The position numbers were made by a program, and so were the translations under genes. Shown here in pieces: positions 1 to 8,359 of a stretch of DNA of 64,000 nt. The first letter of the stretch is position 1. Each line of letters starts with the position of its first letter. The notes beneath the pieces were generated by a model. The model worked only from the letters and a program-made list of their open reading frames with translations, did no database searches and was not told the origin of the DNA. This DNA is from Streptomyces sp. S4.7 (GTDB lineage: Bacteria > Actinomycetota > Actinomycetes > Streptomycetales > Streptomycetaceae), in assembly GCF_010384365.1 (NCBI RefSeq), contig NZ_CP048397.1, positions 7,321,683 through 7,385,682 on the forward strand. The letters run 5' to 3'.

Positions 1-1
1 C

Positions 2-307
2 CGGACCCTCGGCTACATCGAGAACGGTGACTGGGCGGGTTACGCCTCCGTCCCGACCGCCGGGACCAAGACCTTCTCCGCGAAGGTCTCGTCGGCCGGC
101 GCCGGCGGCACCGTGACGATCCGCTCGGGCTCCGCCACCGGCGCCGTCCTCGGCACCGTGGCCGTCCCCAACACCGGTGGCTGGGAGACGTTCAGCAACG
201 TCTCCACCGCGCTGACCGGTACCGGATCGTCCGGTGCGCTGTTCCTCACCTTCACCGGTGGGGCCGGCTCCCTGTTCGACATCGACACCCTCACTCTCAC
301 CAAGTGA
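2..307 (+). CDS. C-terminal part of a secreted protein ending in a CBM6-type carbohydrate-binding module (5' end outside window)
   Basis: The frame is open from the first bases and stops at 305-307, so only about the last 101 residues are present. They form a beta-rich module with the pattern ENGDWAGY ... NTGGWETF ... FDIDT, typical of CBM6-like modules of Streptomyces secreted glycosidases and sugar dehydrogenases. The same module ends the next gene (1753-2052), with long stretches of nearly identical DNA, so the two are paralogous modules. The missing N-terminal catalytic part cannot be identified. The next gene starts about 20 bases downstream, so the two are probably co-transcribed. Confidence 0.8.
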   Translation, partial: RTLGYIENGDWAGYASVPTAGTKTFSAKVSSAGAGGTVTIRSGSATGAVLGTVAVPNTGGWETFSNVSTALTGTGSSGALFLTFTGGAGSLFDIDTLTLTK

Positions 308-327
308 CGCGAGTCAAGGAGACGATG

Positions 328-2055
328 ATGCTCCGTCAGCTCCGCACACTGCCGAAGACCGCCGCGGCGGCCTTCGCCCTCACCCTCGGCCTCGCCGCGT
401 CACTCCTGACACCGGCCACGGCGGCCCAGGCCGCCGACCCCGCGTACAAGGTCCTCGTCTTCTCCAAGACGGCGGGCTTCCGTCACGACTCCATCCCCGT
501 CGGCATCCAGACCATCCGCGACCTCGGCGCCGCCAACAACTTCACCGTCACCGCCACCGAGGACAGCAACGCCTTCACCTCCTCCAACCTGGCCGGCTTC
601 AAGGCCGTCGTCTTCCTCTCCACCACCGGCGACGTGCTGAACACCAGTCAGCAGGCCGCGCTCCAGGGGTACGTGGACGGTGGCGGCGGCTACTTCGGCG
701 TCCACGCGGCGGCCGACACCGAGTACGAGTGGCCGCACTACGAGCAGCTCGTCGGCGCCTGGTTCAAGAGCCACCCGGCGATCCAGCGGGCCACGGTGAA
801 GAACGAGGACCGGTCGCACGCGGCCACCTCGCACCTGGGCCAGACCTGGTCCCGTACCGACGAGTGGTACAACTACCGCACCAATCCCCGCCCGCAGGTT
901 CGCGTCCTCCAGAGCCTGGACGAATCCAGCTACAGCGGCGGGGAGATGAGCGGCGACCACCCGATCACCTGGTGCCACCCGCAGGGCAACGGCCGTTCCT
1001 TCTACACCGGACACGGTCACACCCAGGAGTCGTACGCCGACCCGGCGTTCCGCTCCCTGCTGCTCGGCGGCATCCGTTACGCGGCGGGCTTCGCCAAGGC
1101 CGACTGCCGTGCGGAGACGGGCTACACCACGCTCTACAACGGTTCGACCACCGGCTGGTCCCAGGCCGGACCGGGGAGCTTCACCAACACCGATGCCACG
1201 CTGAACGCGCAGGGCGGCATGGGCCTGTACTGGTACCGGGCGAAGGAGTACGCCTCGTACTCCCTCAAACTGGACTGGCGCATGGCCGGGGACGACAACT
1301 CCGGTGTGTTCGTGGGCTTCCCGGCCTCCGACGACGTCAACACGTCGGTGAACCAGGGCTACGAGATCCAGATCGACGCCACCGACGCGGCCGACCGGAC
1401 CACCGGGTCCATCTACGGCTTCAAGGCGGCGGACATCGCAGCACGGAACAACGCCCTTAATCCGCCAGGAAGTTGGAACACCTACGAGATCCGAGTGGAG
1501 GGGGAGCGGCTCCAGGTCTTCCTCAACGGCGTACGGATCAACGACTTCACCAACACCGATCCGGTGCGCTCCCTGACGCAGGGTCATATCGGGATCCAGA
1601 ACCACGGCACCGGTGACGACGTGTCCTTCCGCAACATCCGGATCAAGGAACTGGGAGGCATCACACCTCCTCAGTCGACCACCTACGAAGGGGAGTCCTA
1701 CACCTCAGGACAGGGCGTCCAGCCCGCCGACCACGCCCCGGCGAGCGGCGGCCGGACCCTCGGCTACATCGAGAACGGCGACTGGGCGGGCTACTCCCAG
1801 GCGTCGCTGACCGGTGCGAAGACCTTCTCCGCGAAGGTCTCGTCGGCCGGCGCAGGAGGTACCGTCCAGGTCCGCTCGGGCTCGGCGACCGGACCGGTCC
1901 TCGGTACGGTCGCGGCGCCGAACACCGGTGGCTGGGAGACCTTCCGTACCGTGTCCACCACACTGTCGGGCACACCCACCGGGCCGGTGTTCCTCAGCTT
2001 CACCGGTGGGGCCGGCTCCCTGTTCGACATCGACACCTTCACCATCGGGACGTAG
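328..2055 (+). CDS. Secreted ThuA / DUF1080 (3-keto-disaccharide hydrolase) / CBM6 protein
   Basis: The 575-residue product begins with a Sec signal peptide (about 1-38, ending TAAQAADP). A ThuA-like, glutamine-amidotransferase-fold domain follows (about 40-260; VLVFSKTAGFRHDSI, GGGGYFGVHAAADTEY, GHGHTQESY). Next are a DUF1080 concanavalin-like domain (about 270-450; FTNTDATLNAQGGMGLYWY, GYEIQIDATD) and a C-terminal CBM6 module (about 460-575). ThuA and DUF1080 domains are associated with trehalose and 3-keto-glycoside metabolism, so an extracellular role on disaccharides or polysaccharides is inferred. The ATG at 328 is chosen because AAGGAG at 316-321 lies 6 bases upstream. An upstream GTG at 304 and an ATG at 325 are in frame but less well spaced. 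A strong terminator follows. Confidence 0.85.
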   Translation: MLRQLRTLPKTAAAAFALTLGLAASLLTPATAAQAADPAYKVLVFSKTAGFRHDSIPVGIQTIRDLGAANNFTVTATEDSNAFTSSNLAGFKAVVFLSTTGDVLNTSQQAALQGYVDGGGGYFGVHAAADTEYEWPHYEQLVGAWFKSHPAIQRATVKNEDRSHAATSHLGQTWSRTDEWYNYRTNPRPQVRVLQSLDESSYSGGEMSGDHPITWCHPQGNGRSFYTGHGHTQESYADPAFRSLLLGGIRYAAGFAKADCRAETGYTTLYNGSTTGWSQAGPGSFTNTDATLNAQGGMGLYWYRAKEYASYSLKLDWRMAGDDNSGVFVGFPASDDVNTSVNQGYEIQIDATDAADRTTGSIYGFKAADIAARNNALNPPGSWNTYEIRVEGERLQVFLNGVRINDFTNTDPVRSLTQGHIGIQNHGTGDDVSFRNIRIKELGGITPPQSTTYEGESYTSGQGVQPADHAPASGGRTLGYIENGDWAGYSQASLTGAKTFSAKVSSAGAGGTVQVRSGSATGPVLGTVAAPNTGGWETFRTVSTTLSGTPTGPVFLSFTGGAGSLFDIDTFTIGT

Positions 2056-2110
2056 CGTCTACCTCGGCGGACCCGACTGACAGGCCGTAAGCGATCTGCG
2101 GTGCGGCCGA

Positions 2111-2154
2111 GTCGGCCCCGGAGGATCCAGATTCTCCGGGGCCGACCCATTTTT
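2111..2154 (+). terminator. Rho-independent terminator of the ThuA/CBM6 unit
   Basis: A perfect 13-bp inverted repeat (GTCGGCCCCGGAG at 2111-2123 and CTCCGGGGCCGAC at 2134-2146) with a 10-base loop is followed by a run of five T at 2150-2154. It lies 56 bases after the stop of the ThuA gene. Confidence 0.85.
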
Positions 2155-2165
2155 ACGCATGGCTT

Positions 2166-2210
2166 GCGTCAACCGCGTTGACGCGTCGTACTTCATACGT
2201 CATATATGAC
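2166..2210 (+). promoter_or_regulatory. Promoter with two overlapping inverted-repeat operators before the GntR gene
   Basis: TTGACG at 2178-2183 and CATATA at 2201-2206 are 17 bases apart and fit -35 and -10 boxes, placing the transcript start at about the ATG at 2213. GCGTCAA-CCGCG-TTGACGC (2166-2184) overlaps the -35, and the perfect palindrome GTCATATATGAC (2199-2210) overlaps the -10. Autoregulation by the following GntR protein is inferred. FadR-subfamily operators often have GT...AC half-sites, as here. Confidence 0.55.
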
Positions 2211-2212
2211 AC

Positions 2213-2884
2213 ATGACCTTTACGCCCACCCCGATACCGTCCCGCACCCAGTACGTACTGGAGGCGATCAAGCACGCCATCCTGACGGCGAAGCTCCCAC
2301 CGGGACAGGCACTGGTCGAAGCCGAACTCGCCGCCCAGTTCGGCGTGTCCAAGACCCCCGTACGCGAGGCGCTCAAGACCCTCGCCGGCACCGGACTCGT
2401 CGTCATGAGCCAGTACAAGGGCGCTGTCGTACGACACGTCGACGCGGCCATGGCGCGGGAGGTGTACGACGTACGCCTGCTGATCGAACCGGAGGCGCTG
2501 AGGCGCTCGGTGGGCCGGAAGGCCCGCTTCGAAGCGGCCCAGGAGGCCCTGGACCGGGCCGAGTCGGCGGGGGACCGGGCGGACAGATCGCTCGCCAACC
2601 GCGACTTCCACCGGGCGCTCTATCTGCCCTGCGGCAACCCGCTCCTCGCCCGGATACTGGACGAGATCCGCGACCAGGCCGCCCTCGTGTCCACCGTGGC
2701 GTGGGCGGCCGTCCCGACCTGGGAGCGCGAGGCGGCCGAGCACCGCGAGATCCTGCGGCTCGCGGTCGCCGGGGACGCGATGTCCGCCGCGGACGCCCTC
2801 CGCGAGCACATCGCGTCGTTCGTACGCCGCGCCTTTCCCGAGGACCGGGAGGAGGCGGACGGCTCCGGTTCTCAGACCGGCTGA
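2213..2884 (+). CDS. GntR-family transcriptional regulator, FadR/FCD subfamily
   Basis: The 223-residue protein has an N-terminal winged helix-turn-helix (about 8-72; LPPGQALVEAELAAQFGVSKTPVREALKTLAGTGLV) and a C-terminal all-helical FCD ligand-binding domain (about 78-205; VYDVRLLIEPEAL, NRDFHRALY, EHREILRLAVAGD). FCD regulators usually sense organic acids or sugar acids and repress neighbouring catabolic genes. No Shine-Dalgarno sequence precedes the ATG, and the promoter predicts a leaderless mRNA. The 3' end overlaps the convergent GH13 gene by 13 bases. The target is not obvious: its own promoter is the best candidate. Confidence 0.9.
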   Translation: MTFTPTPIPSRTQYVLEAIKHAILTAKLPPGQALVEAELAAQFGVSKTPVREALKTLAGTGLVVMSQYKGAVVRHVDAAMAREVYDVRLLIEPEALRRSVGRKARFEAAQEALDRAESAGDRADRSLANRDFHRALYLPCGNPLLARILDEIRDQAALVSTVAWAAVPTWEREAAEHREILRLAVAGDAMSAADALREHIASFVRRAFPEDREEADGSGSQTG

Positions 2885-4617
2885 GCCGGATACGGCGACG
2901 GGTCCCCGTCCCCTCGTCGCACGCGCCGGCGGTGCACCCTCGCCTCCCAGGGGGCGAGCGTCACCGTCGTGGTCACGGGCCCGGGGTCCGCGACGTTCCC
3001 GATCAGCAGCTCGGTGTCCCGCCAGCCGTCGTCCTGGAGGTCGACCTCGGCCACCGCGCCGGTGAAGTTGCCCATGACCAGCAGCTCGGTCGCCGTCCCG
3101 TCGGCCGCCGCCAGCCGTCGGGTGAAGGCGTACACACGCGGGTCCTGTGGCAGCAGCATGGTGAAGTCGCCGTGCGCCACGGCCGGTTCAAAGTGCCGGA
3201 GCGCGATCAGCCGCCGGTAGTGGTGGAAGACGGAGGACGGATCGGCGTACGCCGCCTGCGCGTTGACCTCCGTGTGGTTCGGGTGGACCGGGATCCACGG
3301 GATGCCGGTGGTGAACCCGGCGTGCGGCGAGGCGTCCCACTGCACGGGCGTACGGGCGTTGTCACGTCCCATCGCCCGCAGCCCCGCCAGGACACGCGCC
3401 GGGTCGGCGCCCCCGCCGACCGCCTCCGCGTAGTGGTTGAGGGATTCGATGTCGCGGAAGTCCTCGATGGAGGTGAACGGGGCGTTGGTCATGCCCAGTT
3501 CCTCCCCCTGGTAGATGTACGGCGTGCCGCGGTGCAGATGCAGGACGGTGGCGAGCATCGTCGCCGACCTGACCCGGTGGGCGGGCCCGTCGTCGCCGAA
3601 GCGGGAGACGACACGCGGCTGGTCGTGGTTGTTCCAGTAGAGACTGTTCCAGCCCCTCTCACCGAGGGCGTCCTGCCACCGGCCGAGGGACGCCTTCAGA
3701 TCGAGCAGGTTCAGCGGCCGTACGTCGAACTTGCCGTCGCCGTGGTCGAGTCCGACGTGTTCGAACTGGAACACCATGTCCACCTCGGCGCGCGCCGGAT
3801 CGGTGAAGAGTCTGGCCTCCTCGACGGTGACGCCCGGCATCTCGCCCACGGTGAGGAGCCGTTCGGGGCGCCCGGCGAAGACCTCGCGGTGCATCTCCTG
3901 GAGGAACTCGTGGATCCGGGGCCCCGCGCCGTGGTGGGTGCGGTCGGCCAGTGCCGGGTCCTTCGAGATGAGGTTGATGACATCCATCCGGAAGCCGTCG
4001 ACGCCCCGGTCGAGCCACCAGTTCATCATCCGGTGGACGGCCGCGCGGACCTCGGGATTCTCCCAGTTGAGGTCGGGCTGCTTCCGGGAGAAGAGGTGCA
4101 GGTAGTACGCGTCGCCGGGCTCGTCGTACTCCCAGGCGGGCCCGGAGAAGAAGGAGCGCCAGTTGTTGGGCTCGGCGCCCGGCGTACCGGGCTCGGCGCC
4201 GTCCCGGGCGGGCCGCCACCAGTACCAGTCGCGCCTCGGGCTGTCCGGCCCCCGCCGTGACTCGGTGAACCACGGGTGTTCGTCGGAGGTGTGGTTGACG
4301 ACGAGGTCCATGACCAGCCGCATGGAGCGTGCGTGGACGGCGGCGAGCAGGTCGTCGAAGTCCGCCAGCGTGCCGAAGGCCGGATCGATGTCCTGGTAGT
4401 CGCTGATGTCGTATCCGTTGTCGTCCTGCGGCGACGGGTACACCGGCGACAGCCACAGGACGTCGACGCCGAGAGCGGCGAGATGGTCCAGCCGGCCGAT
4501 GATGCCGCGCAGGTCCCCGACGCCGTCGCCGTCGGAGTCGGCGAAGCTGCGCGGATAGATCTGGTAGACGACGGCGGACTTCCACCAGGCGTCCTGGGAA
4601 GAGGAGTTGCTGCTCAT
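2872..4617 (-). CDS. GH13 alpha-glucosidase (oligo-1,6-glucosidase type)
   Basis: This 581-residue cytoplasmic GH13 enzyme has all the family's conserved regions: DLVVNHTS (about 104-111), the nucleophile region DGFRMDVIN with Asp212, the acid/base Glu259 in TVGEMPG, and NNHDQPR with Asp332. Val directly after the nucleophile is, in characterised GH13_31 enzymes, associated with alpha-1,6 (isomaltose-type) specificity, so oligo-1,6-glucosidase activity is inferred. There is no signal peptide, so substrates must be imported. The gene lies 45 bases downstream of the GH36 alpha-galactosidase on the same strand and probably shares its transcript. Together the two could degrade raffinose-type or mixed alpha-galacto/gluco-oligosaccharides. 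Confidence 0.92.
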   Translation of the reverse strand: MSSNSSSQDAWWKSAVVYQIYPRSFADSDGDGVGDLRGIIGRLDHLAALGVDVLWLSPVYPSPQDDNGYDISDYQDIDPAFGTLADFDDLLAAVHARSMRLVMDLVVNHTSDEHPWFTESRRGPDSPRRDWYWWRPARDGAEPGTPGAEPNNWRSFFSGPAWEYDEPGDAYYLHLFSRKQPDLNWENPEVRAAVHRMMNWWLDRGVDGFRMDVINLISKDPALADRTHHGAGPRIHEFLQEMHREVFAGRPERLLTVGEMPGVTVEEARLFTDPARAEVDMVFQFEHVGLDHGDGKFDVRPLNLLDLKASLGRWQDALGERGWNSLYWNNHDQPRVVSRFGDDGPAHRVRSATMLATVLHLHRGTPYIYQGEELGMTNAPFTSIEDFRDIESLNHYAEAVGGGADPARVLAGLRAMGRDNARTPVQWDASPHAGFTTGIPWIPVHPNHTEVNAQAAYADPSSVFHHYRRLIALRHFEPAVAHGDFTMLLPQDPRVYAFTRRLAAADGTATELLVMGNFTGAVAEVDLQDDGWRDTELLIGNVADPGPVTTTVTLAPWEARVHRRRVRRGDGDPSPYPAQPV

Positions 4618-4662
4618 GTGCCGGAACCTCGTGTGATCGCGGACGGGTGGCCGTGGCGGTGG

Positions 4663-6831
4663 TCAGAGTCTGCGCGCCTCCACGAGCACCAGACGTTCCG
4701 GGAAGAGTGTGGGCGCCCGTAAGCCGGCGGTCGTCAGCATCCTGCCCGTCAGCGTCACGCCCGCGGGGCGTTCCCACCAGAGGGGATCGGACCGGTGGGG
4801 TCCCTCGGGCCGGTCGCCGGGCCTGCGGGGCCGTACCTGGTAGCGGGCGTCCGGATCGAGGCCGGGCAGCCGTACGAGGCCCGCCGGGGACATCACGCTC
4901 GTCGCCGTCTGGACGAGGGCGTACAGCGCGTGCGAGCGGTCGGCCGCCACCACACCGTGCACCCGCAGCGCCGGATCGGGGTGGTCCCCGTGGACGACCG
5001 TGCCGGTGTGCAGCAGCGGCCGCAGCTCCTTGTACGCGGCGACCCACTCGGCGAGCCGGGCGCGCTCGCCGGGGCTGGCCGCGGTGAGATCCCACTCGAT
5101 GCCGAAGTGCCCGAAGAGGGCGGTCCCGGCCCGGAAGTCGAGGGTGTGGGCGCGCCCGGTGGTGTGCGACACGGGCGAGCCGACATGGGCGCCGAGCAGC
5201 TCCGGCGGCAGCAACAGCCCCGTCCAGCACTGTATTTGCCCGCGCTCCAGCGCGTCGATGCAGTCGCTGGTCCAGACGCGGTCGGTGCGCTCCAGGATGC
5301 CGAGGTCGACCCTGCCCCCGCCGGACGAGCAGGACTCGATCTCCAGACCGGGGTGCCGGGCGCGCAGCTCGTCCAGCAGCCGGTACGCCGCGGCCGTCTG
5401 CGCGTGGACACCGGCGGCGCCCGTCGGGCTGTGCCCGGCCTCCACGAGATCCCGGTTGTGATCCCACTTGAGGTAGTCGATGTCGTACTCGGTGACCAGT
5501 GCGTCGAGCCGCTCCAGCAGATGGTCGTAGGCTCCGGCGTGGCCGAGGTCGAGCACCTGCTGCTGCCGGGACTCGGGCGGGAGCCGGCCGCCCGTCGCGA
5601 GGATCCACTCGGGATGGGTCCGGGCGAGGTCGGAGTCGGGGTTGACCATCTCGGGCTCGACCCAGAGCCCGAACTCCAGCCCCAGGGAACGGACATGGTC
5701 AACCAGCGGACCCAGCCCCCGGGGCCAGACGGTCTTGTCCACGTACCAGTCGCCGAGCCCCGCGCGGTCGTGCCTGCGGCCCTTGAACCACCCGTCGTCC
5801 AGGACGAACCGCTCGGCGCCCACCTCGGCGGCGGCGTCCGCCAGCGCCTTCAGTGTGTCGATGTCCTGCTGGAAGTAGACGGCCTCCCAGGTGTTGAGGG
5901 TGACCGGCCGGGGCCGCCGTGGGTGGTGGGTCCTGGCACGCAGGTGCTGGTGGAAGCGCCCGGCCAGCTCGTCGAGTCCGTGACCGTACGATCCGACGAG
6001 CCACGGGCTCGTGTACGACTGGCCCTCGGCCAGCAGGACTTCGCCCGCGAGCAGTGTCTCGCCGCCGCCGAGCAGCGACACCCCGGCGGGGGTGCGTTCG
6101 GCGAGGGTGCGGTGGTTGCCGCTCCAGGCCACGTGCACGCCCCAGACCTCGCCCGTACGGAAACCGAAACCGCTCTCGCCCGCGAGATGCAGCAGCGTCG
6201 CGTCCGTGCCCGTTCGGCCCCGCCGGTTCTCCCTGAGATGCGTTCCCAGCGTGAACTCGTGCCGCTGCGGGCTGCGTTCGCGCAGGTGCCGGCCGGTGAG
6301 GTCGAGGAGTTCGGTGGCGTGGGCGGGAACGGGCAGGGTGAGCAGCAGACCGTCGAGTGTGTACGGTCGCCCGCCGGCGGCGCGGTTGGTGAGCGTGGCG
6401 CGCTGCCGCACCAGCCCGGAGGCGGTCAGCTCGATCTCCAGCACCAGGCCGAGGCGGGCGTGTTCGTCCACGGCCTCGACGGTGAGTTGATGCGCCTGGA
6501 GAAGGTCGGGCGTGCGGACGGTACGGATGGAGCGGACGGTGAAGGCCGCCGAGAAGTCGGCCCCGTCGCGGTGGCCGGTGAGGCCCGGCGTACCGAGCCA
6601 GCCCGCCGAGTGCTCCGGCAGGAGGGAGAGCGGGACGGGCAGGTCGAGGGTGTTGGTCATCTGCCGCGCGGCGCTCGCCGTCGCCAGTTCGGCGAGTCCG
6701 GTCGCGCCGGGGTCTGCGAGATCGTCGCCCCAGTGGACCACCCGGGGCAGCCGGTCACCGGTGCAGTCGAGGACCAGGCTGGTACCCGCGGCGCGCAGGT
6801 GGAGGTAGTCACGGGGGTGACCGGTGGGCAT
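4663..6831 (-). CDS. GH36 alpha-galactosidase
   Basis: The 722-residue protein has an N-terminal beta-supersandwich (about 1-300), a catalytic TIM barrel (about 305-650) and a C-terminal beta domain. The GH36 nucleophile motif YLKWDHNRD places Asp457, and TSDCIDALERGQ places the acid/base Asp523. CSSGGGRVDLGIL (about 501-513) is also a family signature. There is no signal peptide, so it hydrolyses imported alpha-galactosides in the cytoplasm. Start ATG at 6831 has GAGGAG just upstream. It is first in an operon with the GH13 gene and divergent from the ROK regulator gene, which is its likely controller. No sugar importer is encoded nearby. Confidence 0.93.
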   Translation of the reverse strand: MPTGHPRDYLHLRAAGTSLVLDCTGDRLPRVVHWGDDLADPGATGLAELATASAARQMTNTLDLPVPLSLLPEHSAGWLGTPGLTGHRDGADFSAAFTVRSIRTVRTPDLLQAHQLTVEAVDEHARLGLVLEIELTASGLVRQRATLTNRAAGGRPYTLDGLLLTLPVPAHATELLDLTGRHLRERSPQRHEFTLGTHLRENRRGRTGTDATLLHLAGESGFGFRTGEVWGVHVAWSGNHRTLAERTPAGVSLLGGGETLLAGEVLLAEGQSYTSPWLVGSYGHGLDELAGRFHQHLRARTHHPRRPRPVTLNTWEAVYFQQDIDTLKALADAAAEVGAERFVLDDGWFKGRRHDRAGLGDWYVDKTVWPRGLGPLVDHVRSLGLEFGLWVEPEMVNPDSDLARTHPEWILATGGRLPPESRQQQVLDLGHAGAYDHLLERLDALVTEYDIDYLKWDHNRDLVEAGHSPTGAAGVHAQTAAAYRLLDELRARHPGLEIESCSSGGGRVDLGILERTDRVWTSDCIDALERGQIQCWTGLLLPPELLGAHVGSPVSHTTGRAHTLDFRAGTALFGHFGIEWDLTAASPGERARLAEWVAAYKELRPLLHTGTVVHGDHPDPALRVHGVVAADRSHALYALVQTATSVMSPAGLVRLPGLDPDARYQVRPRRPGDRPEGPHRSDPLWWERPAGVTLTGRMLTTAGLRAPTLFPERLVLVEARRL

Positions 6832-6903
6832 CGGGGCTCCTCGGGTCGTCCATCGTCCATCGGCCGCCGGTCGGCCCCTGCGTTGTCACGCTGCGGTCCC
6901 TAG

Positions 6904-7001
6904 TTTCGTGGTGGAAGTTTCTGCCCGTCAATAGGTGGCTGCCACGTCGTGGGGTTGGCGAAAACCCGCCCGTCGGGCCAGGTTTGTTTCCGATGTGGAA
7001 G
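6904..7001. promoter_or_regulatory. Repeated TTTC...TGGAAG element between the GH36 and ROK genes
   Basis: In the 238-base divergent intergenic region, TTTCGTGGTGGAAG (6904-6917) and TTTCCGATGTGGAAG (6987-7001) are two related, partly palindromic copies (TTC...GAA ends) 83 bases apart. They are candidate operators for the ROK regulator, allowing a looped repression complex. This is inference from position and repetition only. Nothing else clear was seen in this interval. Confidence 0.35.
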
Positions 7002-7069
7002 TAAATGGGGCGGGCTGGCAGGATGGCCGGATCAACTGTCGGGCGGACTCCCCGCAGAAGGGCACTCCC

Positions 7070-8245
7070 TTGCACGTGACTCCAGCGCCGTGGACCCCCC
7101 TCTCGGGAGCCACCCACGCCGTCGCCCTGGAAGTGCTGCTCCACGGGCCGCTCTCCCGCAGCGAACTCGCCCGTCGGCTCGACCTCTCCGCGGGCAGCCT
7201 CACCCGGCTGGCGAGGCCGCTGTTGGACAGCGGTCTCCTCGTCGAGTCGGGTACCGGCCAAGAGCCGCGCGCGGGACACGAGTCGCGTGCCGGCCGGCCC
7301 ACCCGCCCGCTCGACGTCGTCGCCGACGCCCACCACTTCATCGGCGTCAAGATCACCCACGAGGACGCGCACGCGGTACTGACCACGCTCCGCGCCGAGG
7401 TCGTCGCCTCGGCACGGGCGGATCTGCCGGGCCGTGACCCGGCCTCGGTCGTCGCCGTCCTGCGCTCGCTCACGGCCGGACTCGTCGCCGAACTCGCCCC
7501 GAAGGCACCGCACATCACCGCCGCCGGCGTCAGTCTCGGCGGTCGTGTCGCCGACCGCGGCACGGTCGTCGAAGCGCCGTTCCTGGAGTGGGACGACGCC
7601 GTGCCGCTCGGCGTCATGCTCTCCGACGCGCTCGGGATGCCCACGGCCGTCGACAACGACCTGCTCGCGCTCACCCGCGCCGAGCACTGGTTCGGCTCCG
7701 CACGCGGCCGGGACCGCTTCGCGGTCCTCACCGTCGGGGCCGGCATCGGCTACGGACTCGTCGTGCACGACCGCGTCGTGGACAGCCCGGACGCGGGGGT
7801 CGGCCTTCTCGGACACTTCCCGCTCGATGCGTTGGGGCCACTGTGCCCACGCGGACATCGCGGCTGCGCCACCGCCATGCTCTCGATGGCCTCCGTGTGC
7901 GCCGCCGTGTCGGTCGGGCTGCGGCGGGAGGTCGGTTACGACGAGTGCCTCGATCTGGCGGCGGCCGGTGACCCCGTGGCCGGGCCGCTGGTCATGGCCT
8001 CGGGGCGGGCGCTCGGCCGGCTCGTCGCCGCCGTCGCCAACCTGACCCTCACCACGGAGATCGTCCTGACCGGCGAGGGGGTACGGCTCGCGGAGGTGGC
8101 CCACGAGGCGCTGCGCGACGGCCTCGCGTACGACCGGGATCCGCGGGCGGCGGCCGTCTCGCTCGACGTACGGCCGGTGGACTTCGCCCTGTGGGCGCGC
8201 GGCGCGGCGGTGACGGCCATCCAGGCGTACGTACTGGGGAGTTGA
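7070..8245 (+). CDS. ROK-family transcriptional regulator
   Basis: An N-terminal winged helix-turn-helix (about 18-60; GPLSRSELARRLDLSAGSLTRLARPLLDSGLL) is fused to a ROK sugar-kinase-like domain (about 85-390; TVGAGIGYGLVVHDRV, and a Cys motif LCPRGHRGC resembling the ROK zinc site). The N-terminal DxGxT phosphate loop of active sugar kinases is replaced by GVKIT, so a regulator rather than a kinase is inferred. It probably represses the divergent GH36-GH13 operon and is relieved by a sugar ligand. A TTG at 7070 is chosen because AGAAGGG lies about 7 bases upstream. A GTG at 7076 is the alternative. Confidence 0.88.
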   Translation: MHVTPAPWTPLSGATHAVALEVLLHGPLSRSELARRLDLSAGSLTRLARPLLDSGLLVESGTGQEPRAGHESRAGRPTRPLDVVADAHHFIGVKITHEDAHAVLTTLRAEVVASARADLPGRDPASVVAVLRSLTAGLVAELAPKAPHITAAGVSLGGRVADRGTVVEAPFLEWDDAVPLGVMLSDALGMPTAVDNDLLALTRAEHWFGSARGRDRFAVLTVGAGIGYGLVVHDRVVDSPDAGVGLLGHFPLDALGPLCPRGHRGCATAMLSMASVCAAVSVGLRREVGYDECLDLAAAGDPVAGPLVMASGRALGRLVAAVANLTLTTEIVLTGEGVRLAEVAHEALRDGLAYDRDPRAAAVSLDVRPVDFALWARGAAVTAIQAYVLGS

Positions 8246-8264
8246 CCTTCCAGGTCGGACTTGA

Positions 8265-8284
8265 GTCTCCCGTAGAGGGGAGAC
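8265..8284 (+). terminator. Hairpin after the ROK gene, possible terminator
   Basis: GTCTCCC (8265-8271) and GGGAGAC (8278-8284) form a 7-bp stem with a 6-base loop, 20 bases after the ROK stop codon. No T-run follows, so termination is plausible but not certain. Confidence 0.35.
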
Positions 8285-8359
8285 CGGAGGGTGAGGCCAT
8301 GGACGGCGGCGCGCTCCACCCGATCGGCGAACCGGCCCCGCGTACCCGGACACCGGCCG

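Noticed and set aside
6935..7069. N-terminal extension of the ROK regulator from an upstream ATG
   Set aside because: The added residues lack homology and the RBS AGAAGGG is correctly spaced for the TTG at 7070.
8242..8284. TTGACC with a downstream dyad resembling a MerR-family promoter
   Set aside because: No -10 box at the required 19-base spacing and no gene starts downstream on that strand. The dyad is better explained as a hairpin after the ROK gene.
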